In this document: piece by piece, positions 1-8,094 of the stretch | How the letters are laid out: every line of letters starts with the position of its first letter | Position numbering within the stretch: the stretch's first letter is position 1 | Assembly: GCF_040222815.1 (NCBI RefSeq) | Contig: NZ_JAVKCH010000015.1 | Location: 372,001-436,000, forward strand | DNA length: 64,000 bases | Direction: 5' to 3' | Origin: Imperialibacter sp040222815 | GTDB lineage: Bacteria; Bacteroidota; Bacteroidia; Cytophagales; Cyclobacteriaceae | Notes under the pieces: generated by a model | The model's database searches: none | What the model was told of the DNA's origin: nothing | What the model saw: only the letters and a program-made list of their open reading frames with translations | Program-made: the position numbers and the translations under genes

Positions 1-13
1 CTTCCGACGAAAA

Positions 14-589
14 ATGAAAGAATTGATCGAGCATGAGCTTAAAGAGGCTCATCAACTTCTTGAAAAGTTTCTCTCAGACCCTGCTACTGCCCAAAGCATC
101 GAAAAGGCAGCTGACCTTATGGTAAAGAGCATTTTGGAAGGAAAAAAAATAATTTCCTGTGGGAACGGCGGCTCGATGTCGGATGCCATGCATTTTGCCG
201 AAGAGCTGAGCGGCCGATATCGGGGAAACCGGCCTTCAATTCCAGCCGTTTCGATTTCCGACCCTACCCATATTACCTGCGTAGGCAATGATTATGGCTT
301 CGATTACATCTTTTCAAGGTATGTCGAGGGACTTGGCCAGTCTGGGGATGTTCTGCTTGGCATTTCAACAAGTGGCAATTCCAAAAACGTCATCGAAGCG
401 GTTTCCAAGGCAAAAGAAAAAGGACTACGCATTGTTTTGCTCACCGGAAAAGATGGTGGCAAGCTCGCCAACGCAGGCGATGTAGAAATAAGGGTTCCGT
501 ATTTTGGCTTTGCCGACAGGATTCAGGAAGTTCACATCAAGGTCATTCATATTTTCATTCTTCTCATCGAAAAGAAATTGGGGTACTGA
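14..589 (+). CDS. gmhA: Phosphoheptose isomerase GmhA
   Basis: This enzyme converts sedoheptulose 7-phosphate to D-glycero-D-manno-heptose 7-phosphate, the first step of LPS core heptose synthesis in the cytoplasm. The 191-residue length matches the family (about 192). A SIS fold is visible: CGNGGS near residues 49-54, then AMHFAEELSGRYR with the expected metal/catalytic His60 and Glu64, GISTSGNS in the middle, and DRIQEVHIKVIH near the C-terminus with the second Gln/His pair. The first motif reads GGSM where E. coli has GGSH, but that His is not the metal ligand. The stop overlaps the next start by one base (TGATG), so it is probably co-transcribed with comM. The upstream region lies outside the window. 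Confidence 0.95.
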   Translation: MKELIEHELKEAHQLLEKFLSDPATAQSIEKAADLMVKSILEGKKIISCGNGGSMSDAMHFAEELSGRYRGNRPSIPAVSISDPTHITCVGNDYGFDYIFSRYVEGLGQSGDVLLGISTSGNSKNVIEAVSKAKEKGLRIVLLTGKDGGKLANAGDVEIRVPYFGFADRIQEVHIKVIHIFILLIEKKLGY

Positions 590-2127
590 TGCTGGCAAAA
601 ACTTTCGGAAGCGCCGTGTATGGAGTAGACGCCTCTATTATTACCGTTGAGGTTAATGTAAGCGCCGGCACTAAGTTTCTTATGGTGGGCCTGCCCGACA
701 ATGCCGTGAAAGAGAGTGAGCAGCGGGTAGAATCAGCCATTAAATACTTTGGCTATTCTATGCCAAGGATAAAAACAGTAGTGAACCTAGCGCCAGCCGA
801 CATAAAAAAGGAAGGCTCCGCCTACGACCTGCCCATCGCCCTGGGCATCCTAAAGGCATCAGGTCAGCTCACTACAGAGGTGCTGGAGCAGTACATTATC
901 ATGGGTGAGCTTTCTCTTGATGGCTTACTCCGGCCCATCAAAGGGGTTTTGCCAATCGCCATTGAAGCAAGAAAACAGGGATTTAAAGGATTCATCCTAC
1001 CGAAAGAAAATGCTTCCGAAGCGGCCATCGTTGACAAGCTCGACATTATCGGCGTCGAGACCATCAATGAAGCCATTGAGTTTGTGGAAGGCAGGCTAGA
1101 GATAGAACCATTAAAAAAAGATACACGAAGTATCTTCGAAGATACGTACGATGGGTACGAGGCAGATTTTGCTCAAGTGCAGGGACAGGAAAATATCAAA
1201 AGGGCGCTGGAAATAGCAGCCGCTGGTGGCCACAATGTGATCATGATTGGCCCTCCGGGAGCTGGTAAGACCATGCTGGCCAAACGACTGCCCTCAATCC
1301 TGCCACCGCTCAACCTTCACGAGGCCCTCGAAACCACCAAAATTCATTCTGTCGCTGGCAAGCTGGGAGCCCATGCTTCACTTGTCGCTACGAGGCCTTT
1401 TCGCTCACCACACCACACCATTTCTGATGTTGCACTGGTCGGAGGCGGCGGTATTCCACAACCAGGAGAAATTTCACTGGCCAACAATGGCGTGCTGTTT
1501 CTGGATGAGCTACCCGAATTCAAACGAACAGTGCTGGAAGTAATGCGGCAGCCACTTGAAGAGCGCCGGGTAACCATATCGAGAGCAAAAGTGTCCATCG
1601 ACTTCCCTGCCAACTTTATGCTGGTGGCCAGCATGAACCCCTGCCCTTGCGGCTATTATAATCACCCTGAAAAGGAATGCGTGTGCCCACCCGGCACAGT
1701 GCAGCGCTACCTTAACAGAGTCAGCGGCCCATTGCTCGACCGGATCGACCTGCATGTGGAGGTCACACCTGTCTCTTTTGATGAAATGACGGCAGACCGA
1801 CAAGCGGAAACAAGCACACAAATCAGGGAAAGAGTGATCAGTGCCCGGCTGCTGCAAACCGAAAGGTTCAAAGATCACCCGACGATTTTCAGCAATGCGA
1901 TGATGCCACCACCGATGGTGAAAGACATTTGCCAGATCAACGAAGCGGGGAAAAAGCTACTTAAGACTGCCATGGAGCGGCTGGGACTGTCGGCCAGAGC
2001 CTATGACCGTATTCTTAAAGTGTCCAGGACCATTGCAGACCTGGCAGGAACGGACGAAATAAGGATCGAACACCTGGCCGAAGCCATTCAGTACCGCAGT
2101 TTGGACAGAGAGGGCTGGGCGGGGTAA
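589..2127 (+). CDS. comM: YifB/ComM-family Mg-chelatase-like AAA+ ATPase
   Basis: A 512-residue protein of the YifB/ComM family. ComM is a hexameric helicase that promotes branch migration during integration of transforming DNA; in most bacteria the role is less defined. The N-terminal half is a LonS5-like domain (about residues 1-170). The AAA+ module follows, with Walker A GPPGAGKTM near residue 222, a Walker B-like LFLDELPEF near 303, and the conserved MNPCPCGYY motif near 350 followed by a short Cys cluster typical of the family. The C-terminal Mg_chelatase_C helical region ends near 510. The ATG overlaps the gmhA stop by one base. Length and motif order are normal. Confidence 0.93.
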   Translation: MLAKTFGSAVYGVDASIITVEVNVSAGTKFLMVGLPDNAVKESEQRVESAIKYFGYSMPRIKTVVNLAPADIKKEGSAYDLPIALGILKASGQLTTEVLEQYIIMGELSLDGLLRPIKGVLPIAIEARKQGFKGFILPKENASEAAIVDKLDIIGVETINEAIEFVEGRLEIEPLKKDTRSIFEDTYDGYEADFAQVQGQENIKRALEIAAAGGHNVIMIGPPGAGKTMLAKRLPSILPPLNLHEALETTKIHSVAGKLGAHASLVATRPFRSPHHTISDVALVGGGGIPQPGEISLANNGVLFLDELPEFKRTVLEVMRQPLEERRVTISRAKVSIDFPANFMLVASMNPCPCGYYNHPEKECVCPPGTVQRYLNRVSGPLLDRIDLHVEVTPVSFDEMTADRQAETSTQIRERVISARLLQTERFKDHPTIFSNAMMPPPMVKDICQINEAGKKLLKTAMERLGLSARAYDRILKVSRTIADLAGTDEIRIEHLAEAIQYRSLDREGWAG

Positions 2128-2199
2128 TTCGGACTCAACGACCCCCTAAATATTGTCCAAGATTTTCGATCATTCTCCACTAAATAAAAATCGGTTACC

Positions 2200-2207
2200 T
2201 ATTTTTG
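2200..2207 (+). promoter_or_regulatory. Candidate -7 box of nadC (TATTTTTG)
   Basis: An exact match to the Bacteroidota -7 consensus TAnnTTTG ends four bases before the GTG start of nadC. With this spacing transcription would begin at or within a base or two of the start codon. No clear -33 TTG element is seen at the usual distance, so the call rests on the -7 box and its position. Confidence 0.55.
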
Positions 2208-2211
2208 CGAC

Positions 2212-3075
2212 GTGAAACAGGAGGACTTCTTTTATACTCAGCTCAATACCCTTGTGGAAAATGCGCTGGCAGAAGACATAGGCGAGGGAGATCACTCAAC
2301 TCTTTCCACTGTGCCTGCGGCAAAACAAGGCAAAGCAAGGCTTCTGGTGAAGGACGACGGGATTATAGCCGGAATGGACGTGGCAAAATTTATCTTTCAC
2401 AAATACGATCCCACTCTTCATTTTATTCAGCACATTGAAGATGGCTCAGCGGTGAAGGCAGGCGACATAGCCTTTGAGCTTACGGGCAGCGCCCGATCCA
2501 TATTAACCACCGAAAGGCTGGCGCTCAACTGCATGCAAAGAATGAGCGGAATTGCTACCTACACAAATAGTTTAAGTAGCATGATTTCGCATACAAAAGC
2601 TAAGCTGCTGGACACGAGAAAAACCACACCGAACTTCCGGTTGCTGGAGAAAAGGGCGGTTGAAATCGGAGGTGGCAAAAACCATCGCTTCGCCCTTTAC
2701 GATATGATAATGCTCAAGGACAATCATATTGATATGGCCGGCGGCATCAGTTCTGCTATTCAGTCAGCTAAGAGTTACTTGAAAGAGCTCGGAAAAGGCC
2801 TTAAAATTGAAGTTGAAACCAGAACTATGGCGGAAGTAAATGAGGTTTTAGCTGAGGGCGGGGTCGATTTCATTATGCTCGACAATATGAGCACCACAGA
2901 AATGAAAAAAGCAGTAGCTTTGATCGCCGGAAAAGCCAAAGTGGAGGCTTCCGGAGGAATAACCGAAAAAACAATAAAAGAGATAGCAGAAACCGGGGTG
3001 GATTTTATTTCGGTTGGCGCACTCACGCACTCTTATAAAAGCCTGGACTTAAGTTTGAAAGTAGTAATAGAATAA
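2212..3075 (+). CDS. nadC: Nicotinate-nucleotide pyrophosphorylase (carboxylating)
   Basis: NadC (quinolinate phosphoribosyltransferase) makes nicotinate mononucleotide from quinolinate and PRPP in de novo NAD synthesis. The 287-residue protein has the typical N-terminal ALAEDIGEGDHST, the central LDTRKTTPNFRLLEKRAV with substrate-binding Arg/Lys residues, GGGKNHRFALYDMIMLKDNH, and the C-terminal barrel motifs VEVETRT-like, DFIMLDNMS and EASGGI. The start is GTG: it gives the normal N-terminus and lies just after a -7 promoter box. No nadA or nadB is in the window. A membrane protein gene follows after 3 bases, so read-through is likely. Confidence 0.95.
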   Translation: MKQEDFFYTQLNTLVENALAEDIGEGDHSTLSTVPAAKQGKARLLVKDDGIIAGMDVAKFIFHKYDPTLHFIQHIEDGSAVKAGDIAFELTGSARSILTTERLALNCMQRMSGIATYTNSLSSMISHTKAKLLDTRKTTPNFRLLEKRAVEIGGGKNHRFALYDMIMLKDNHIDMAGGISSAIQSAKSYLKELGKGLKIEVETRTMAEVNEVLAEGGVDFIMLDNMSTTEMKKAVALIAGKAKVEASGGITEKTIKEIAETGVDFISVGALTHSYKSLDLSLKVVIE

Positions 3076-3078
3076 TTC

Positions 3079-3552
3079 ATGATCGTAAAAACAAAGAAGT
3101 ATCAACTTCCAAAAAATACCTATATAAAGATTGCTCTTTGGAGCGTACTGAAGCAACAATGGTGGGTTTCCCTCATCTATGTCGGACTCAATCTGCCAGT
3201 GTTTTTTCTACCCAGCTGGTGGTGGTTCATTGGCTCTACCATTGCACTTGTACTGTATATACTGTTTTGGCTGATTCAGTTTGCTGGTGCCACTCAAATG
3301 GAGCAGTTCAAAATTCTTTTTGACAAACTGGGCTATGAAATTGACAGCCGACAGATCCTGATCAAGATAAATACGAAACAGGGGATGCCGATGAAATGGG
3401 AAAATATCTCACGTGCCCTAGTCAAAAAAGACGCCTTTACATTGTTCGTGAACAAAGCGCAGATTATTCATCTTCCGTTCAAAGTTTTCAACACCGAGAA
3501 TGAGGTGAAGTTTGTGGAAACCATTCTGAAAAGAAAAGGTCTTGTCAAATAG
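3079..3552 (+). CDS. YcxB-like membrane protein
   Basis: A 157-residue protein of unknown function. Two adjacent hydrophobic segments (about residues 28-70, rich in Trp, with PSWWWFIGS between them) are followed by a soluble C-terminal domain of about 85 residues. The layout of two membrane helices plus a small beta-rich domain with MKWENISRALVKKDAFTLF is like the YcxB-like family, which has no assigned role. It starts 3 bases after nadC and ends 2 bases before recX, so it is part of the same transcription unit. Family assignment is by pattern only. Confidence 0.75.
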   Translation: MIVKTKKYQLPKNTYIKIALWSVLKQQWWVSLIYVGLNLPVFFLPSWWWFIGSTIALVLYILFWLIQFAGATQMEQFKILFDKLGYEIDSRQILIKINTKQGMPMKWENISRALVKKDAFTLFVNKAQIIHLPFKVFNTENEVKFVETILKRKGLVK

Positions 3553-3554
3553 CT

Positions 3555-4025
3555 TTGACTGAAGCAGACAAAAAAAGAATAAAACCGCATTTGTCGAAGA
3601 TGGCACATTACTGCTCCATGCAGGAACGTGCCATTTCCGATGTTTTCTTGAAATTGCGGAGCGCTCCTTTGTCTGATGACGACAAGAACCACATCGTAGC
3701 AACGCTGAAAAAAGAGGGTTTTCTGGATGAGGCCAGGTATGCCAGAGCCTTTGCGAGCGACAAGTTCAAATTAAATCAGTGGGGCAGAATTAAGATCGGC
3801 TATGCGCTAAGGATGAAGCAGGTGGATAGTGCCACTATTGAAGAGGGTCTCGAACAAATCGACGAAGGAGACTACCAACAGCTGATTACTTATCTGGCCA
3901 CCAGAAAGCTCAAAGATACCCGCTCAACCAGCACCGCAGACCGTAACAACAAAATTGCCAGATTCCTTCTACAGCGTGGCTTTGAACCCGATCTCGTTTG
4001 GAAAACGATCCAAGACCTGCCTTGA
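3555..4025 (+). CDS. recX: Regulatory protein RecX
   Basis: RecX binds RecA filaments and inhibits RecA activity in the cytoplasm. The 156-residue protein has the repeated three-helix pattern of the family: YCSMQERAISDVFLKL near residues 18-33, then GFLDEARYARAFASDKF near 55-71 and GRIKIGYALRMKQV near 76-89, with a degenerate third repeat to the C-terminus (LLQRGFEPDLVW). The chosen start is TTG, two bases after the previous stop; the first in-frame ATG (3600) would cut into the first repeat. No recA is in the window. Confidence 0.85.
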   Translation: MTEADKKRIKPHLSKMAHYCSMQERAISDVFLKLRSAPLSDDDKNHIVATLKKEGFLDEARYARAFASDKFKLNQWGRIKIGYALRMKQVDSATIEEGLEQIDEGDYQQLITYLATRKLKDTRSTSTADRNNKIARFLLQRGFEPDLVWKTIQDLP

Positions 4026-4130
4026 ATTGTCTCGTATTTGACTAAAGCCTGTCTTATATTCGTTCAGAATGATTAAATTCATGTTGATCCTCGTAAACTG
4101 TTGAGTTGTTACTTACTCAAATAAAGTCTT

Positions 4131-4520
4131 ATGAAAATAAGGAAGGTAGGCGTACTTGTTCTGCGGATTTTAGCCGCTTTCATTATGCTCCAAACGCTAT
4201 ATTTTAAGTTTACCGGGGCACCTGAGTCCATTTTTATATTCAGCACCATAGGCATGGAGCCCTGGGGCAGGTATATGGTGGGCAGCATGGAGCTTGTTGC
4301 GTCAGTACTCTTACTGATTCCAAAAATTTACTGGCTCGGTGGTCTACTGGGTATGGGCCTAATGGCAGGGGCTCTCTTCTTCCACGCTGTCTTTTTGGGC
4401 ATTGAGGTCCAGGGCGACGGTGGCCTGTTATTTGCTTATGCAGTTATTGTGTTTTTTGCCAGCCTGGTGGCAGTTTTAGATCGTAAGAACGATATCCCTA
4501 TTTTAAAAACTTTGATCTGA
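4131..4520 (+). CDS. DoxX-like small membrane protein
   Basis: A 129-residue protein with four predicted membrane helices (about residues 7-25, 46-66, 68-90 and 97-117). It resembles the DoxX-like family: an early LRILAAFIMLQTLYFKFTGAPES segment in shortened form (a Lys and Gly after the first helix) and the charged loop before helix 4. DoxX-like proteins are inner-membrane proteins of mostly unknown function, some linked to thiol or redox chemistry. It stands alone: 105 bases from recX and about 77 bases before the likely DinB start. Confidence 0.7.
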   Translation: MKIRKVGVLVLRILAAFIMLQTLYFKFTGAPESIFIFSTIGMEPWGRYMVGSMELVASVLLLIPKIYWLGGLLGMGLMAGALFFHAVFLGIEVQGDGGLLFAYAVIVFFASLVAVLDRKNDIPILKTLI

Positions 4521-4597
4521 GTTGATCATTTGTCCTTCATTTGACCGTATTGCAAGCGGAGGATATGTATTTTTATGAGTTTGGATACTTAAGATAT

Positions 4598-5119
4598 ATG
4601 AACCTAATAACCACCACAGGAAACGTTTTATCGCAGCTTGACGAAGTAATCGGTCAGCTTAAACCAGAAGACTACACTCGGCCAGTTAAGCTTCTCAACA
4701 ATTCAACCATCGGCCAGCACGTGCGGCACACACTTGAGTTTTTTATCTGCCTGATGGATGGTACCCCAAGTGGTGTTGTCAACTATGACAACAGAAGAAG
4801 GGATAAGATGATTGAGGACGACGGAGACTTTGCCCGGCAAGTCTTAAGAGGAATTGGAGACTTTGTAAAATCCCATAAAGAAAATTCTGCTCTGACTCTT
4901 GAAGCAGATTTTGGATCCGCAGAACAGCCAAGTAATGAGCGGGCAATGGTGCGCATACCTTCTAACTACCTTCGTGAATTGGTCTATAATATTGAGCATG
5001 CCATTCACCACATGGCGCTGATCAGAGTAGCCATCAACGAGTTTTGCGGGTACGTACAGCTGCCTGAAGACTTTGGCGTCGCCAGTAGTACTATTCGAAG
5101 CAGACAGACAAGTAGCTAA
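4598..5119 (+). CDS. DinB-family four-helix protein
   Basis: A protein of about 173 residues from the chosen ATG. The frame opens upstream at TTG 4541 and also has an ATG at 4565, but the fold begins at MNLITTTGNVLSQLDEVI. The DinB superfamily four-helix bundle binds a metal through three His residues; candidates are in IGQHVRHTLEFF near residue 37 and in the late helix EHAIHHMALIRVAI. Some family members (BstA type) are thiol transferases, but neither substrate nor cofactor can be read here. The next gene, an ATP-grasp ligase, starts 30 bases later in the same direction. Confidence 0.75.
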   Translation: MNLITTTGNVLSQLDEVIGQLKPEDYTRPVKLLNNSTIGQHVRHTLEFFICLMDGTPSGVVNYDNRRRDKMIEDDGDFARQVLRGIGDFVKSHKENSALTLEADFGSAEQPSNERAMVRIPSNYLRELVYNIEHAIHHMALIRVAINEFCGYVQLPEDFGVASSTIRSRQTSS

Positions 5120-5149
5120 GCTTCTTCATCACCACCTTATTTCAGTAGT

Positions 5150-6226
5150 ATGCGTCAAAGCGGCTGGCGGCAATTCAAAAGAAAGCTGTTCGAAGTGCCC
5201 TTCTTTATGAAGCTTTTCCACTGGGAATTCTGGCCCTTTAATGTTTTTTACTTTCCCGTTTTCATATACTACGCTTTCCTTTCGGCCAAAGCCCGCTCAG
5301 TCTTTTTCTTTTCGGCAGCCAACCCAACAATTGAGCTCGGCGGCATGCTTGGCGAGTCGAAAGGCGACATCTTTAAGCTCATTCCCGAAAAATATGTCCC
5401 GACGACAAGGCGCTTCCCTCCTTCCTCCTCTGCTAAGGATATTACTACATGGATGGAAGCGACTCGGCTCAATTACCCAATTTTGCTCAAACCCGATATA
5501 GGAGAAAGAGGGTGGATGGTAAAAAAAATAGATTCACTGACCGACATTGAGCAGTATTTGAAAAGCATCAAGGTCGATTTTCTGGCCCAGGCCTACGTTT
5601 CGTATCCCATAGAGCTGGGGTTGTTCTACTACAGGTTTCCTGGCATAGCAAAAGGCCGAATTTCATCCATTACCCGTAAGGGATTGATGGCGGTGACTGG
5701 TGATGGCAAAACCACAGCCCGTAGTCTGCTGACCTCCAATCTGCGAGCCCGTTTGTATATCAAAGACTTCGAAGAAAAGTACCCGGAAAAAATGGACATG
5801 GTGCCAGGCAAAGGTGAAACTATTGAGGTAGAGCCAATTGGCAATCATTGCAGGGGCACAACCTTTCTCGACGATACTGGGCTGGCGACAGAAGCGCTGG
5901 AAGCTACCTTTGATGAAATTGCAGCTTCTATTCCTGGTTTCCATTTTGGCAGGTTTGACCTACGATGCCAGTCTTATGAAGATTTGGAAAAGGGTATCAA
6001 CTTTAAAATATTGGAACTGAATGGTGCCGGTGCCGAGCCGGGCCACATTTACCAGCCAGGGAGGTCTATATGGAAAGGCTATCGAGACGTTCTCCATCAT
6101 TTGAATGTTTTGTGTAATATTGCCATCCAAAATCACCGATTGGGGGTGCCGTATACCCCATTTAAAGAAGGGCTTCGTTTCATCAAAAAAGTCAAAGCCT
6201 ACAATCGGTTAAAAGAGAGTGAATGA
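5150..6226 (+). CDS. ATP-grasp ligase with N-terminal hydrophobic segment
   Basis: A 358-residue protein similar to proteins often labelled D-alanine--D-alanine ligase-like. Residues about 20-55 are aromatic and hydrophobic (FWPFNVFYFPVFIYYAFL) and lead into SVFFFSAANP and GGMLGESKGDI, then a substrate region with PEKYVPTT. The ATP-grasp fold follows: YPILLKPDIGERG near 107-119 (nucleotide lysine), a central FLAQAYVSYPIELGLFYYRF strand pair, and the metal-binding FKILELNGAGAEPGHIY near residue 286. The substrate is unknown; a carboxylate-amine ligation is the family reaction. The stop overlaps the LysE-type gene by 4 bases (ATGA), so the product may be exported by that protein. Confidence 0.8.
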   Translation: MRQSGWRQFKRKLFEVPFFMKLFHWEFWPFNVFYFPVFIYYAFLSAKARSVFFFSAANPTIELGGMLGESKGDIFKLIPEKYVPTTRRFPPSSSAKDITTWMEATRLNYPILLKPDIGERGWMVKKIDSLTDIEQYLKSIKVDFLAQAYVSYPIELGLFYYRFPGIAKGRISSITRKGLMAVTGDGKTTARSLLTSNLRARLYIKDFEEKYPEKMDMVPGKGETIEVEPIGNHCRGTTFLDDTGLATEALEATFDEIAASIPGFHFGRFDLRCQSYEDLEKGINFKILELNGAGAEPGHIYQPGRSIWKGYRDVLHHLNVLCNIAIQNHRLGVPYTPFKEGLRFIKKVKAYNRLKESE

Positions 6227-6840
6227 ATCTACTCTGGCTATTTGTAGTTGGTTTTGTTTGTAGTTACCTCGGATCGATTCCCCCCGGCGTTATTAATGTC
6301 AGTGTGCTTCAGTACGGGCTGCACGGACACCGATCCCTCGGGCTGAGGTTCGGCCTGGCAGCTAGCCTTGTCGAGTTTGTTTACGCTGCTGCCACTGTCC
6401 GTTTCCATATTTTTCTGACAGAGAATACCTCCTTCACAGAAGACTTCGAACTGGTGTCTGGAATTGTTCTAACTATTTTAGGAGTCGCCAGTTTACTGGG
6501 CTCAAACAAGGCTCCCTCAGAAAAAGCTGTTGAGGAATCGCCCAGGGCTTTTAGAAAAGGCCTGATCATAGGCGTTACCAATATTATGGTCATTCCATTC
6601 TGGCTGGCGGTAACAGCCTATCTGCAAAGCCGAAGCATCGTTATCATCAAAGGCTACGACTTGTTCATCTACGTGGCAGGTATTTCAGCCGGCACTTTTG
6701 CCTTGATGGCCAGCGTGGCCTACTTGTCGAACCGCTTCCAAAAGGTGGTGGAAAACCGGAAAACCGTCAACAAAATCCCTGGCATTGTTCTTCTTACGAT
6801 GGGGCTCTACTCTTTTTACAACTGGTTTATGATGCCTTGA
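6223..6840 (+). CDS. LysE-family exporter
   Basis: A 205-residue inner-membrane protein with about six predicted helices. The N-terminal part has LGSIPPGVINVSVLQYGL, the LysE/RhtB-type signature around the first helix, and a charged cytoplasmic loop near residues 90-112. LysE-type proteins export amino acids or small derivatives. Its ATG overlaps the ATP-grasp stop by 4 bases, which argues for coupled expression and perhaps export of the ligase product (inference). Its 3' end overlaps the convergent DUF4105 gene by 14 bases. Confidence 0.8.
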   Translation: MNLLWLFVVGFVCSYLGSIPPGVINVSVLQYGLHGHRSLGLRFGLAASLVEFVYAAATVRFHIFLTENTSFTEDFELVSGIVLTILGVASLLGSNKAPSEKAVEESPRAFRKGLIIGVTNIMVIPFWLAVTAYLQSRSIVIIKGYDLFIYVAGISAGTFALMASVAYLSNRFQKVVENRKTVNKIPGIVLLTMGLYSFYNWFMMP

Positions 6841-8020
6841 AAGCACTCTTCCTCCAGAAGATAGCCCTTAAACCCAGGGTGAGCATAATTGGCACTAACG
6901 CCAGGTGCAACATTTGCGGCAAAAAGCTCCACGAAACTATTACAAGAGCAAGCAGCACCGCCGCTGAAAGCAGGTAAGTGCTGAGCCAATTCGGGGGACT
7001 ATTTTTAAATGCATAAAAGGCGACAAATGCATGCAGCGGAAATGCCCAAAGCAGATTGAAATTGTACTGTGAAATATGATCCGTGGCAAACCACAAAAAC
7101 AACAACAGAATTCCCACTACGCCGACCACAAAAAACAAAGTAAAGTCGAGCCACTTTCTCCGCTTGCCTGCCTTCCATTCTTGCTGCGTAGAAAAACCAA
7201 CCAGCATAAATACGAGAACAAACACAATGGTGGGAGTGACCAATGAGGCCTGCGACTCTCCTTCCTCTGTTGGCATAAACACAACCTCAGTGGCACTCAC
7301 AAGCGGCACCTTGCCGTTGCTTCTTTGCAAAGTAGCACCAGCAAAGGCCTTTTGTATGTATTCAGGCAGATACATGTACTGATAGCCAGTGGCTACCTTA
7401 TCGATACCCGTGCCTAGGCAAATATCGATACCTAAATCACCCCAGGGCTGCTGGCCGAGGTTCATATCCATTAGCTGACGGAAGGTCAGATCTTCAGTGA
7501 CGTAAGAATAGTCAAACGTGATCCGGTCTTTGAAAACCGTTTCCAGCACGTCCCTGATTTTAGTGGCGCAATTATCGTAAATGTAATTGTAGTAGTAATC
7601 TCTGTTTTCAGGCTTGTTGTTCTCCACCAAAAAAGCATACAGCTGATGCTTTTCGCTGGCTGTCAGGTTGAGGTTTTGCTCCACAATCGACCTATTCTCT
7701 TCTATGTACGCCTCCTTGAAGTCTTCATACCGATTAACTCCCAATTTGTAAAGGAGCTTCCCTCGGGCAAAGTTTAAGTAGAAATTAGGCTGATTGAAGC
7801 TGAAAATACCATAATTGAACACCAGATCGATCCCGGTCTTATGATCAAGCACCCTAAACGCACTATGGCCAAAAGCAGTGTACAGTTCTACCTGCGAAGG
7901 GCCCATGGTCATTACCGATACTGTGGTACTGTCGCTTATAAAGGGTGGTATTTGTGCCAGGCTTTCTGCAAGGCCACTTCCTCCCAACAGGAGGAAGCTG
8001 ATTAAGACGAGCTTTTTCAT
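6827..8020 (-). CDS. DUF4105 (Lnb N-terminal domain) membrane protein
   Basis: A protein of about 397 residues. The frame also opens at TTG 8029, but the ATG at 8020 gives a normal signal peptide (MKKLVLISFLLLGG). Residues about 25-200 form the DUF4105 domain, with YTAFGHSAFRV and YDNCATKIRDVL motifs; the rest has about five membrane helices to the C-terminus. The exported domain plus membrane tail suggests an inner-membrane protein facing the periplasm. The His and Cys motifs recall permuted papain-like enzymes (inference). It converges on and overlaps the LysE-type gene by 14 bases and is divergent from the radical SAM gene. Confidence 0.8.
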   Translation of the reverse strand: MKKLVLISFLLLGGSGLAESLAQIPPFISDSTTVSVMTMGPSQVELYTAFGHSAFRVLDHKTGIDLVFNYGIFSFNQPNFYLNFARGKLLYKLGVNRYEDFKEAYIEENRSIVEQNLNLTASEKHQLYAFLVENNKPENRDYYYNYIYDNCATKIRDVLETVFKDRITFDYSYVTEDLTFRQLMDMNLGQQPWGDLGIDICLGTGIDKVATGYQYMYLPEYIQKAFAGATLQRSNGKVPLVSATEVVFMPTEEGESQASLVTPTIVFVLVFMLVGFSTQQEWKAGKRRKWLDFTLFFVVGVVGILLLFLWFATDHISQYNFNLLWAFPLHAFVAFYAFKNSPPNWLSTYLLSAAVLLALVIVSWSFLPQMLHLALVPIMLTLGLRAIFWRKSAFKAS

Positions 8021-8094
8021 TAATGCCAATTTAGAACATCTCTGATTTAGGATGTAGCTGATTAGACGCTAAATTTACTTGAATTTATTCAACA

